A DNA stretch of 64,000 nucleotides from assembly GCA_030062745.1 (NCBI GenBank), contig CP099840.1:29143006-29207005 (forward strand), read 5' to 3'. The DNA comes from Capitulum mitella (taxonomy: Eukaryota; Arthropoda; Thecostraca; Pollicipedomorpha; Pollicipedidae). Numbering within the stretch: the first letter of the stretch is position 1; the number at the start of each line of letters is the position of its first letter. Below are positions 10,956-23,800 of the stretch, in pieces. Both the position numbers and the translations under genes were made by a program. The notes beneath the pieces are model-generated. The model ran no database searches, was not told the origin of the DNA, and saw only the letters and a list, made by a program, of their open reading frames with translations.

Positions 10956-10959
10956 CCTA

Positions 10960-10999
10960 AATTAACCTGAATTAAATTAAATTAAACTAAACTAAAAAG
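10960..10999. repeat. ATTAA/ACTAA pentamer tract
   Basis: AATTAAATTAAATTAAACTAAACTAA is a short run of five-base repeats at the right edge of the minisatellite. Pentamer runs often mark the 3' tails of retroposons, so this may be the end of an element that carried the minisatellite. Confidence 0.55.
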
Positions 11000-11400
11000 T
11001 TCCAAAAGCTACGGAACTGGGGGGGGGGGGCAGACAGACGGGCTCGTGGACCAGATACAGACATGACATTTCAAATGAAGGGAGGGACGGAACCGCCTAA
11101 AATCTCACCGTTTTTGTCATATTTCGGCCACTTTGTTCCGAAACGAAATGTAGAATTTTCTCAAATAAGATGACGCGTCTGAATTTTTCCGGTTATTTTA
11201 TGTCGTAAAAAGCCAACATTGCATCATGCTTCATGTCTGAAAGGCAAAAAATGGGGGTCTCGCGCTGACCATTTGCTTCCACCCCTCCCCCTGCCTTAGC
11301 GAAATCCTGGATCCGCCTTTGGCGAGGGCCCCTGTTGGTTACGAGGGCCCCCTTGATCCGATTTGACCCCCCCTTTAAGCGGAATCCTGGCTACGCCCCT
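11000..11400. repeat. Probable interspersed repeat remnant
   Basis: The segment begins with a run of G (11020-11030) and contains GCGAAATCCTGGATCCGCC at 11298-11316 and GGAATCCTGGCTACGCCCC at 11381-11399. Similar phrases (CAGCCAGGATTTT, GCGCGGATCCAAAGGGG) occur at 9366 and 61853. They have the look of terminal motifs of a short transposable element family. There is no coding potential. Confidence 0.4.
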
Positions 11401-13818
11401 GGACCATTATGTCAGAGGTTTGGTGCTGGCATTATTACATTATGTGTGTGAGGGGGACAGGCAGAGCTGCTTTGGCAAGTGCTTGAGATAATGATTTCGT
11501 TCTCGTGTGATAGTTTGTAGGAGCTTTGTTACTGACCGTCGAGTTATAATTTAATGCTGTGGGAGGAAATGTCTTTCAACCGTTTACGAATGTACTTTAT
11601 GATAATGGTGAATTCGTGATGTAAATGCAGACAACATAAGAAGCAGAAGTTTGCATCATTCGTCATTATGTAGATGTTTGCTCAAGGGCAGAGACCTGAA
11701 AAATGGAAAATGGGTTCAGGCCTGAAAACAAATTTCCACGCATTTTGGAGAACACAAGTGTGCACTAGCGCCAAAACCTGGGAAAAGGTTTGTTTATTTA
11801 ACGAAAAACTGGGCCATAGCAAGAAGAACGAAATTCGGTTATTTTTTCGAGAGAGGGAAGACGGTAATCCAAATGAGGTCGGCTTTTGATCCGTTAGAGC
11901 TTGCCCCCCAGCCGAAAAAGCAATCCGCCGTCCCTGATTCCAAAGCACTCATAACGATAAACTCACCAATGTCCGATTTGTCATTTTAAATGCATCTCAG
12001 ATGAGATATCGGGGAAAATCCGTTTCGTCGTTTTCTGGTGCAATGAATTAAGTCCTTTAGGCTGAGTCCTGAGCATGGAGCGCTGCGAGAGACAAAAATG
12101 ACAGACCTTTAGATTCCGCTTGAAATTCCGTAAAATGTGACCTACAGGATCCAGGGGTCGCCGAAGTCACGTGATTAGGTTCCATCCTACCATAACCGGG
12201 AAACGCGTACAAAAGTGCCAAGTCATCTGCTGACCGAAATGTGTTCTGCACAAGCCGCAAGCAGTGGTAGAGCGAATGGAATTCCGTTCTAAAGTCAGCA
12301 GTTACTTGTCTTTGGTTACGTGGCGTGAGTGATGAAGTCACGGCCCATGTCGGATGAAGCTGGACCCGTCTACCCAGCACTCATTCGAAGGCTCGCCGAA
12401 CGACAAACTCGCTGGTGTATGTTGTCTCTGCATGCGAGGTATCAGGAAAAAGATCCGTTCGTGTTGTTTTCTGGCGCAAGGTTTAAAATGACGACCCTAT
12501 AGATTTCGCTTGAAGTCCGTCAAACAATGGCACTGAGAGCATGCATCTACCGGTGCATGGTTTTACCTGGGGATTGGAGATGTATGATTCATTAAGATAC
12601 CATATGATGTTCCCTTGATCTGGCCCTAGCCTCAGGAGAAAGTCACTAAATGACTGATCACTTTTAAAACCATGTCGATACCAAAGCACCGTTTACAGGT
12701 CGGAATGTTATAGAATTATTGCAATGACAGTGAAGACGGTGAACGAAATGGTAGTCTTCAGGCGTAACCGAAGAGACCACTAGATGGCCACATAAATGGA
12801 TTAAACAAGGCTCTGAAATAAGAAAGAAGCGCGTTTCATTCTCGTTTCCGTTTCGTCGCTCAATCTTGATACGAAGCGAAGCGAACGGCGAAGTTGCAAG
12901 CTGCAAGCACCCACCCCTGTCCCAGACGTGCGTGGTAATCCACATCTATTTCGGTCGCTAAATTATATTTGTCTTTACAAAATGCATCAGACAAGAACAT
13001 AGCAAGCGGCCGCAGCGCCCGAAAACACGCTACGACGCCCTGCCCCGGTGCGCGCCAAGCCGGGGACAACGGCAACATGAAGCACTGCTCGAAGGTGGCC
13101 AGGGTGGGGAGAGAAAAGCAACACACGCCCTTAAAACGGCTGTGCTGCGGATACAACTTCGGCATTAACTTGGCAAAATGCATCTTCACTTTTGGAAAAC
13201 GTACACCGCCGCAAAAAAGTCTTCCATAACAGATCATGCGCGGCGAGCCAACATCAAACTCATCTTCCGTACCAACGTAAAACATTTGTACAAAAAAAAA
13301 ACGCAGAATGTCAACGGTCGTTCCAAGCGCAAGTCAACACCGTCGTGAACCAAACCCTCTGGCGAACTACCAGTAACAAATGTATCCTCAGAGTCGTATA
13401 AATACATAATGGTCACCGCGCATTCGTCGCTCGAGTCCGGGACGCACCGCGCTCGGCACGCACAAAGCCTTATCGTCCCTAGTATGATGAGCAACGAGTG
13501 GTGAGATCCATTCAAAATCACATCAGAACCGCTCCGAAGTTGGCAGCCGACGCAGCACACGTTTGGCAGTCGCACCGAATTTCGCGGACGAGCTGGCGCG
13601 CGCACGGCGCCGCCACAGCGCGCCGTCACCGCTCGCTCTGCTCGGCCGGCGCGGCGGCCTCAGTTTTCGTCCGTCTTACGCTACGCACGCTCCTAAGGGA
13701 GTCCAAGGGGATAATATTTCGCCTATGATACACAGCGCACTGTATGTACAGTCAACGACGCACTCTCACTGCCTTTGCACTTTGATACCGAGAGCACCGA
13801 CACGCTCCGCCAGCGCCG
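11401..13818. other. Notch 3' flank, including its unresolved 3' UTR
   Basis: Notch transcription runs leftwards into this stretch. No AATAAA on the minus strand is visible close to the stop codon. The nearest one I found reads at 11793-11798 (TTTATT on plus), which would give an unusually long 3' UTR of about 2 kb. Base composition falls from GC-rich to ordinary between about 13,700 and 13,200. No other gene is visible. Confidence 0.45.
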
Positions 13819-13891
13819 CTAGATGAAGACGCCATCGCCGACCGGCTGCTGCTGGTGCTGCTGCTGGTGTTGCTGCTGCTGGTGTTGCTGC

Positions 13892-13939
<48 letters not shown>

Positions 13940-14875
13940 GGCTTCTGCTGGGCGCCGGGCGGCGAGCAGACGCCGTCGGACCAGCCGCCGGCGGAGTGCG
14001 GGCTGCTGGTGGACCACTGGCCCGGCGAGTCGGGGCTCGGCGTCGGGTAATGGTCGGGCGACAGCTGGAGGTGGCCGTCGGCCGCCATCGAGTGCTGCGA
14101 CGGCGGCGTCGGGTAGTGCGGGTACAAGTGCGCCCCCGACTGCGCCGGCCCGCAGGCCAGCTGCGTGAACTCGGCCTGGCCGCCGTACTCGTAACCGTAC
14201 TGGTGGCCGTTGTGGCGCGCCGCGCCGCGCATCGCCGCCATGTGCGTCGGCGAGAGCGGCATCACCGGCCGCTGCTTGCAGGGCGACAGCGCCTGCGGCG
14301 ACAGCGCGCCCGGCGGCGACGGCGAGTAGTTGCTGCTCTGCGGCGACGGCATGAACGTGGCTGGCGACAGCTGCTGCATGCCCGGGTACGGCTGGTGCGG
14401 CAGCGAGTGCTGCCGCGGCGCCGGCTGCGGCGGCTCCTGCGGCGCCGGCTGCAGGTGCATGTAGCCCTCGGGCCCGAGCCCCACGGCGGCCGGCATCGAC
14501 TTTTGCCGCGGGTGGAAGTAGGGCGCCTCCAGGCCGGCGCCGCGCAGGCTCTGCATGCTGGCCGCCGACTTGACGCAGTCCTCGTACTTGGGCGGCGGCT
14601 TGCTCGGTATCCGCACCTCGTACGGCTGCTGCAGCGACGCCACGTTGGCGTACATGGCGCCCTCGAGCGCGTCCTCGAGCGTCTCGGGCGCCAGCTGCTC
14701 CAGGCCGGGCTCCGACTTTTTGCGCTTCATGCTGGCGCGCTTGCGCTCCTCGTCGCCTGGGCGGCGGCTGGTGCGGCGGCGGCGGCGGCAGCGCGGCGCG
14801 CGGCCGCTTCTTCGGCTTCTTCATCAGCGACGAGACGTCGGCCGACGCCGAGCTGAACGACTGCACGTTCGGCAT
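13819..14875 (-). CDS. Notch: Notch exon 12: TAD, PEST and polyGln tail
   Basis: The acceptor CCGCAG precedes [20 protein letters not shown] and the stop is TAG at 13819-13821. Conserved marks are [18 protein letters not shown] (a PPxY site for Nedd4-type ligases), SPTHMAAMR, the phosphodegron [17 protein letters not shown] and WSDGV. The end GVFI resembles the fly EAIYI end. The first part (to KKPKKRPR, about 14800) reads in one frame. Everything from [13 protein letters not shown] (about 14757) to the stop reads in the next, one base later. No GT-AG intron fits between them, and the second frame has a TGA upstream, so the sequence contains a one-base insertion or equivalent within about 14758-14810, in a GGC run. 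An assembly error is the simplest explanation. Confidence 0.92.
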
Positions 14876-17800
14876 CTGCGGACACGACGCACCCCGTAAG
14901 TTACCCCGTGCCGGCATCAACACACAAAGATACCGTCTAACAAGCACCGGGGAACTCCCAGTCCACCACAGGCTGTTAACGCGACTCGGTCCTGCAGCAC
15001 ACGCAACTCTAGACTTTGGTGAGGTGCTCCCACCCCAAACACCGCAGTGGCGTAATCTGATCTGGAAACTCTCAAGACCCGTTTCTACTCGTGTACTCGT
15101 GATCGCCAGCTCTTCGTCCCGGGCCCTCAAACACCCGACGGCGTTCTCCGGCAACTCGCCCCTGCGTGACCCTGGCCGACGCTGACGCGCCACAGCGGGC
15201 GGCGCGGTCCTACCTGCGGGCTCATGGTGACGTGTTCGTCCAGCAGCCGGACGATGTCGTGGTGCAGCCGCTCGGCGGCCACATCGCGCGGCAGCCGGTC
15301 CATGTGGTCGGTGATGTCCCGGTTGGCGTAGTGGTCCAGCAGCAGCTTGCAGGCCTGGTAGGAGCCCTCGCGGGCCGCCAGGAACAGCGGCGTCTCGTCC
15401 TGCCGACCGATCAGCATCGTTACGTGTCTGCCGCCGGGCAGCCGCCCCCGATAACGCTCCACAACGCGGCACGCCCCCCCCCCCCGAACACCTACCAAGG
15501 CTGAAAAACTACACAGCAACAGCACTGTGATGTGCAAAACCATCATCATTCTTGTGATCAAAACAAGTTACATCTTCAACGGGAAGCCACCATCTGATGC
15601 TGATGCGGTACAACGCTCACAACCAATGCAAATCTCCTTGCTCGCAGAGCGACCACCGGCCGCCCGGGGCCGGCAGGACGGTCCGGCGCCGTCGACGGCC
15701 CGGCGCGCCGCGACGGCCCTTGTTGTTCGACAACAAGGACGCTCACCTTGTTGTTCTGCGCGTCCCGGTTGGCACCGTGCGTCAGCAGGATCTGTACGGC
15801 GTCCACGTTGTTGACGGCGGCCGCCCAGTGCAGCGCCGCCTTGCCGCTGTCGTCGGCAGCGTTCACGTCCGAGTCGGCGCCGATCAGGTCCTCCACCATG
15901 CCCTCGTTGGCCAGCCGCGCGGCCAGGATCAGCGGCGTCGTGCCGTCGTTCGTGCGGGCGTTCAGGTCGGTGGCGCGGTTGCGCAGCAGGATCTGGAACA
16001 CGCCCTGCGCGTCCGACGCGACGGCGGCGTGCAGCGGCGTGCGCCCGGTCGAGTCCTGGCAGTTGACGTCGGCGCCGGCGTCCAGCAGCCGCTTGGCGGC
16101 GTCGGCGCGCGCGTACCGCGCCGCCAGGTGCAGCGACGTCTCGCCCGTGCGGTCCATGGTGGCGTTCAGCTTGGCGCCCTGGTTGATGAGCTCCTGGATG
16201 ACGCTGGCCGACCCGTCGTCCACGTCCTCCTCCGGCTCGGGTTCGGCCACCGGCGTGGCGCCGCCGTGGCGGAACGACGCGATCATGAGCGGCGTCATGC
16301 CCATTGGGCCGCGTACGTCCACGTCCGGTTGCGCCGCCTCGCCGTGCGTCGGCGACAGCGTCATCAGGTCCGGGTTGCGGATGTCGGCGGCGTTCATGTG
16401 CTGCTGCGTCCAGCCGCGCTCGTCCTCCACGTCGGTGACGACCGTGTGGTCGCTGCCGTACGGGCCGCCGTCCAGCCGCTTGGCCGGCGGCTCGTCGTCG
16501 TCCGACCACTGCGGCACGTTGTCGTTGCTGTCCAGGTCGGCCAGCCGGCTCTGCGAGATGTGGCGCATCTCCTGGCCGTCGGCGCCCGTGCGGCGCGAGC
16601 CGGCGCGCCGCGGCCCTGGCGCGCTGTTCGCGCCGAAGAAGCCCTCCGGGAACCAGGTGACGCCGCGCTCGCGCTTCCGCTTCGTCTGCACGAGCACGCA
16701 CACCAGGATCATGGCGACGACCAGCAGCAGGATCACCGGGATCACGTACTGGTAGGTGGTGTTGCCGCCGGCGCCGTCCGGGCCCCGCGAGCTCGAGCCC
16801 TTCACCTGGTAGATGGGGAACGACGACGACAGCCCATTGCTGAGCGCGGCCGCGCCCAGGAAGTTGGCCGCCTGCTCCGTGTCGACGAAGCAGCGGCCGC
16901 CCTCGGCGCGCGCGCAGTTGCGATTGTCGATGCGCACGTGCACGATGGTGCCCTTGCTGGCGAACGTGTAGAGCACCGGCTCGGAGCGGCCGCCGTCCAG
17001 GTGCAGCTCGCGGCTCGGGTCCCACTTGTAGACCATGGGCTGGCCGTGCTCGTCGCGCCGGATCACCACGTTGGTGCGCAGCTCGCGGCCCACCTCGCGC
17101 AGGAAGGGCACCGTGTTGTTGAGGAACTCCTGCCGGTCCATGAGCACGATGAAGCGGAGGTCGCCGAGCGCGTGCACGGGCGGGCCCTGCTCGCAGTCGA
17201 GCCCGTCCCAGTTACAGCCCTCCGTGTTGCAGGCCGGGTCGCACACGCCGTCGGCGTACTTGTTGCGACAGTAGTTGTCGTGCAGCGGGTTGCACTCCTG
17301 CACGTCCGACTGGCAGTCGCGGCCGTCGAACAGGCAGTCGGCGTTGTTGCACTCGGCGTCGCACTTGTGGTCCTGGAACACCTCCCAGCAGCGCACCGAG
17401 GCCGTGCAGTTCTGCCACGGGTTCGTGCCCAGCGAACAGTCGCCGCCGTCGAACTGGCAGGCGTACGTGTTGCACTCCTGGTCGCACTCGCGGTCGCCGG
17501 CGCGCGCCGCGCAGTTGTGGCGCCGGCACTGCTCCAGCTCGGCGCTCAGGTCCACCGCCAGGCCGGAGACGGCGTCGCGCGGCGCGAAGATGCCGCCCGG
17601 CGAGCTCGGGTCGTACACCTCGCAGCGCACGCCCGTCCACGTGGGCGTGCAGTCGCACTCGAACCGGCCGGCCCGGTCCAGGCACACGCCGCCCTGCTGG
17701 CACGGGTTCGGCGCGCACTCGTCGTGCACGTCCTCCTCGCAGTTCTTGCCGGACGTGCCCGGCGGGCAGGTGCAGGCGTAGCCGCGCGCGTACGGCCGGC

Positions 17801-20800
17801 ACGTGCCGCCGTTGCGGCACGGCCGCCGGTCGCAGTCGGTCTCCTCGTGCTCGCAGTTCTCGCCGCGATAGCCCTCCGCGCAGTGGCACGCGTGGCCGTC
17901 GCCGAGGTTGGCGCACACGCCGCCGTTCAGGCACGGCCGCCGGCTGCAGAAGTCGACCTTGACCTCGCAGTGCCGGCCGCGGTAGCCCGGGTGGCACGTG
18001 CACATGTAGTTGTTGATGAGCTGCACGCAGTCCTTGGTGCCGAGCGCGTCGCACGGGTTCGACAGGCACTCGTTGATGTCGCCCTCGCACCGCGGCCCGA
18101 CGAAGCCGGGCGGGCACTCGCAGCGGAACCCGCCCACCTCGTCGACGCACGTGCCGCCGTGGTGGCACGCGCCCTCGTAGCAGTCGTCCTCGTTGGTCTC
18201 GCACAGCTGGCCGACCGTGCCGTGCGGGCACGAGCAGCGGAAGCTCTGCACCAGGTCGTGGCACGTGCCGCCGTTCTTGCAGCGGTTAGGCACGCAGTCG
18301 TCCTCGTTCACCTCGCAGTCGACGCCGGAGAAGCCGGGCCGACACTCGCAGCGGTACGTGCCGACGAGGTCGTGGCAGGTGGCGCCGTTCTTGCAGGGCG
18401 ACGCCTCGCACTCGTCCTGCTCGTGCTGGCAGTAGGAGCCGGTGTAGCCGCGCGCGCAGTGACAGCGGTGCGAGTTGCCGATGTCCTCGCACGTGCCGCC
18501 GTGCTCGCAGAGCTGCTGGCGCGAGACCGACTTGCGCAGCGCCGCGTCCTGGCACGAGACCATCTCCACGTCGCAGAGCGCGCCCGTCCAGCCTGGCTGG
18601 CACGTGCATTTGTACGTGTTCTTCTTCTGGTTGCACGTGGCGCCGTTCAGGCAGGGGTTGGTGGCGCACCAGTCGACGTACTCGGTGCAGAGTTCGCCCG
18701 TGTAGCCGTGCACGCAGTGACAAGAGAAGTAGCCGCGGTGGTCGATGCACGTAGCGCCGTTGGCGCACGGGCTCGAGTCGCACTCATTGATGGGCAGCTG
18801 GCAGCTGGAGCCGGTGTAACCCTCAGGACAGTGGCACGTGTAGTTGTTGATGCCGTCGATGCAGGTGCCGCCGTTCATGCAGCTGCTCGCCGTGCAGTCG
18901 ACGTCGTTGGTCTGGCAGTCGGTGCCCGAGAACCCGAGCTGACACGTGCACGTGTAACTGTTCACGTAATCCGTGCACGTGGCGCCGTTCTTGCACGGCG
19001 CCGACGCGCACTCGTCAACGTCTACCTGACAATGTCTGCCGGTGAAGCCAGGCGGACACGTGCACGTGTAGTCGTTGATGCCGTCCAGACACGTGCCGCC
19101 GTTCTTGCACGGCTTCACGGCGCACTCGTCGATGTTGCGCGTGCAGTCGCGGCCCTGGTAGCCGGGTGCGCAGTGACAGCGGTACGAGCCGGGCACGTTC
19201 TCGCACGTGGCGCCGTTTCGGCACGGGTCGCTCGCCTCGCACTCGTCCAAGTCGACGTCGCACAGCCGGCCCTTGTAGCCGAGCGGACACGAGCAGCCGA
19301 AGTCCCGATAGTTGCTGCTGGGCGAGCAGTGCGCGCCGTTCCGGCACCGGTTCGGCACGCACGGGTTCATCTCGCTCTCGCAGCGGCGGCCCGTGTACGG
19401 CAGCGCGCACACGCACTGGAAGTTGTTGATGCCGTCGATGCACGTGCCGCCGTGCAGGCACGGGCTGGACACGCAGTCGTCCACGTTGACCTCGCAGTTG
19501 CGGCCCGTGTAGCCGTCTCGGCAGGCGCACGAGTAGTCGTTGTGCAGGTCCGTGCACGAGCCGCCGTGCTGGCACGGGTTCGACTGGCACTCGTCCACGT
19601 CCAGCTCGCAGCGCGCGCCGCCGTAGCCCGCCACGCAGTGGCAGATGAAGCGGTCGACGCCGTCCTCGCACGTGCCGCCGTTGACGCACGGGCTCGACCG
19701 GCACTCGTCCACGTCGCTGAGACAGCGCGCGTCGAAGTAGCCGCGCGGACAGATGCAGCGGAAGCCGTTCACCAGGTCGACGCAGGTGCCGCTGTTGGCG
19801 CACGGGTTGGAGCGGCACTCGTCGATGTTGATGTCGCAGTGTCGGCCCGTGAAACCCGGCGCGCACTTGCACTCGTACATGTTGATCTTGTCGACGCATG
19901 TGGCGCCATTGTTGCACGGGTTCGACAGGCACTCGTCGATGTTGTGCTCGCACTTGGCGCCGTGCGTGCCCGGCTTGCAGCGGCACTGGTAGCCGTTGAC
20001 CAGGTCGTCGCACGTGCCGCCGTGCTCGCACGGGTTGCTCTCGCACTCGTTGATCTGCGACTCGCACAGCTTGCCGCGGTAGCCCGGGTAGCAACGGCAC
20101 TCGAAGGTGTTGACGCCGTCGATGCAGGTGCCGTGGTGGCACGGCTGCGTCACGCAGTCGTCCACGTTCGTCTCGCAGTTGACGCCCGTGAAGCCGGGAC
20201 GACACTGGCACGTGTAGCCGTTGACGGCGTCGCGGCACACGCCGCCGTTCTTGCACGGGCTGCTCACACAGTCGTCGATGTTCTGTGCGCATCGCTTGCC
20301 TGCGAAGCCGTACGGGCAGCGGCACTCGTACGCGTTGATCAGGTCCACGCAGATGCCGTTGTTGAAGCAGGGCTCCGAGGCGCACTCGTCGATGTCGACT
20401 TCGCAGTGGCGGCCCGTGTACCCTGCGGAGGAGCAGACGCCGCGTCAGACGCCGCCAGCTGGGCCGGCCTCCGGGCGAAGTGGAGACAAACCCGCCAGCA
20501 CAACGGCCACGGGCGCCGCATGCCGCTCCCCTGGCTCACTGACATCCCTGGTCATGGACGAGCGACATCACCAATCGATTCTCTCACTAGCGCGCCCGGC
20601 GAAGGAACAGCGTCCGGCTGGCGAGGCCGCGTTCGCCGCGAACACGTCGCCGTGGACATTTCGGCACCGGCGCCCCGCCCGCGGCCGATCCGGCTCAGAT
20701 AGACAGCGCGATAAGCGAGCCGGCCCCGAACAGCGGACGGAGCCGGCCCCGAACAGCCGACAGAGCCGGCCCGGGCCGGGCACGGAGACGGCCGGCCCAC

Positions 20801-23800
20801 GGCTCGGCCGACCGGCCGTCCACTCCCGACACCTGACTCAGCGACGGGGTCCGGCGGGGTTAGGACCGCGTCCCGGGCCCGACAGCAGAGGGCGCGGCGG
20901 GCGCCACGTCACGGCGGCGGCGTTCTGTGTCGTGCCGCAGCCCGCTGATAGCGCCGTCTTATCGGCCGTCCGCTTCATCAACAACAATCACAGGCCATTG
21001 AGCGGGGCATTCATTCATCGCGCCGCTCTCCGAGTGCGGGCACTCAGTCGGGAACGCGCAGCCGCTCCCTGCGCGGCTGCCAGCAGGCGCCTGCGATTCC
21101 ACGGGAGCGCACCTGACCTCCCCTCCCTCATCCACGCGCCGGCCGATAGCTGGCCGATGACAAGCATCTAAGCGCGGAGCGGACAGAGGCGGCCGCAGGG
21201 CCGGCCTTCGCGGAGGCCGCCGACAGCAGCGGCGGGGCGTGTCGCCAGAGTGGCCCGGCCTCCGGCGCGGCCGGCCGAGCCGGCGGGGCGGTCGCCAGCC
21301 GGACACTCGCCGCGCCTGTCAATCGGCCATCGGCGACGGCCGGCCGGACCACGGCGCCGACCGGTGGCGCCGCGCCGCGGCCGCCCCGAGAAACAGCGGC
21401 CTCGAGCGGCCGCGGCGACGGCCGACCGGCCTCCTCCGGCCACGCACGCAGACAAAGGCGGCGGCGGCCGCGCCCGGCACGGCCACCGGCGGCCCGCGCC
21501 GTCCGATGGCCACGCGTCCGGCCGGGCCGGGCCGGGTAGCCGAGAAGCCGCGGCGCACCAGGCGGCGCGGCGGCCGACCGACCGACCGACCCACAGTGCC
21601 CGATGCCTGCAGGGGCGCCAACGTCGCGCCGCTTTTTTACGGCGCGGAACCAGTTTTTGAGCGGCACGTCATCGCTGCGCGGTCGATGACGAATGCGACG
21701 GGTCCATGGGAACGGACGGGCGGGCCGGCAGGAATCCCGACCGTCCGGCCGCCGGTAAAACAGCTCCCGGCCCGCCGACAGGCTGCGCAGAGGCAGCCGG
21801 CGAGAGCGGCGCGGCGCCGCGGCAAAAACGGCGCGCCGGCGCGGCCGCCATTAGCGGCTGCTCGGGCGCGGCGCGGCCGCCGCTCGGCCGGCCTCATTAC
21901 CCCAGCTGACAGTAATGAGCGGCGCCGCCGCCGGCCTGCCCGCCTGCCCGGCGGCCGAGCGGCCGGGCAGCCGACCAGCGGCGCTGGTCACCGCCGCCCG
22001 GCCGGCCGCCAGCGGCTCCCAAACCGGCCGGTCGGCCGCCACTGCGCCGCCGCTGCCGCCGGCCGGTTTGAGCCGCACTGGCCGGCCGCCAAGGTGCTCT
22101 CCGGGTCCGGCCGCGCCGCCGCCGGCCACGGTAACCATGAATTACTCTGAGAATGGCCGGGGCCCGCTCCCGGATCCGCGGCGCACACGGCTGACGGCCG
22201 AGCGCCGCGGCCGCGGCCGCGGCCGCGGCCGCGGCCGAGGTCGCCGGCCGGCCCGGCGGCGACGCCGCCCGCCACCCCACGCGCCACCTGTTTCCCCGCG
22301 GTAGGGGACGCCGCATTCCGCGAGCGGCGCTGCCCGGCCGGCCGACCGCCGCGTTCCCAGGCCGGTCGCAGCGCCGCCGACTTTCACATGACTCACGGCG
22401 GCCGAGCCGGCCGCCAGCGCGAAAAAATGACCGGTCCGGTCCGGTCCGGTCGGGAGCGGGGTGCGCGGCCGGTCCGGCCAGCGCTGAGCCCGGCCGGCCG
22501 GGCTCCAGACCCGGGCGCCCGAGCACCGGCCGGCAAGGATGGCATCGGCCTGAGAAAATGGCGACGTGTGCGCGACGAAGGCGACGTCATTTCTGTCCAG
22601 CAATCGTCGGCGGCTGGCGGCCGATCGGCCGGCCGGCGGCCCAAGGTCGACCGGCTCCAAAGGCGGCCATACCATCGCCGGTCGCCGCCGTCGGCCGGGC
22701 TCCTCAGAAGCGGTGAAAACAGGTTTGGTCGGCCGTCTGCCACGCCGCGCGGCCCCTTCGCCCCCCGCCGGGCGGCCGGGCCCGCGCCGACCCACTCAGC
22801 GGCGCGCCGGACCCTCCGGAGAAAGGGTACCGCTGGCGTGCGTCGCCGGCCGGCCGGCCGCTCGGAGCCCGGCTCCCGGCTCGGACCGGGTTCGTTTCCG
22901 GCGCCGGCGGCCGCCTCCGGGGGACGTTATCTCGCGCGTGAGGGCCGGCCGGGCGGGGGCGGGCCGGCGGCGCCAGGTCGTGCCGCCGCAGCAGCGCCCG
23001 CCGGCAGCGCCGCTCGTGGCCCACACTGCTGACCGGGGAGCGGCCAGGGCCGGCCGGCCGCCGTCCACGGTCACGCCGCGTCTGCAGCGGGCCGGCGGCC
23101 GGTGGCCCGGCAGCGTCACGGCGGCGCTGTCCGTCCGCCGGTGGCCGGAGACGCACTACTTTCCTGCGCGCGCGCCGGCCGTTCGTCGGTGTCCGGCGGC
23201 CGCACATCTCGCGCTAATGTCGGCAATTATCGCCGCCGAACGGGCGGCCTGCAGCGGCGGCGGGCGGCCTCTGTCGGCGGTCCCGGCCGCCGTCTGACGC
23301 CGCCGCCGCCGCCGGCCGCCGGCCGCCGGTCCGCAGACCGCAGCGGCCGGTCAGAGACGCGGCCGCCGCGCCGCCGGCGTGACGGCAACCGGACAAAATC
23401 GCGCACGCCGACGGCCGCCGCTGCCGCAGCCGCACGCGAGCAGCGCCGCCGCCACCGCCTGGGAGCGTGCAACCGGGCGGCGGGCGCGCGTGCAGGCGGC
23501 CATTTTGGGCCGGGGTCGGCGCGGCGGCGCGCGCGGCCGGCTCGCGGCGCGGCCGGCCGGGCGTGCCGTGCCGGCGGTAATCGGCCGTCGGGCCGCGGCG
23601 GTCGGCCGTCACGAGCGCCGCCGCCCGAGCGGCCGCGCCTCGTGTGCCGGCCACGCACGGCAGGCCTCACGAGTCGGGCCGCCGCCCCCGACTCCGACTC
23701 AGGGCTGAGTCACGGCCAGTCGGACACCGCCGGCGGCACGCGCCTTTTTGCGCCCGACCAAAAACCGCACTTCATCATCGGCTCCAATTGCCTTTCGAGA

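Noticed and set aside
13766-15472. A 568-codon minus-strand frame through Notch exons 11-12 and intron 11
   Set aside because: It mixes real Notch residues (MPNVQSFSS) with intron translation and then the wrong frame of exon 12. The conserved tail is in the neighbouring frame.
15597-20702. A 1,701-codon open frame on the plus strand, antisense to Notch
   Set aside because: It is the shadow of the giant EGF-coding exon. Nearly all third positions are G/C, so the opposite strand rarely forms stops. Its product is low-complexity Ala/Val/Arg-rich with no domain.
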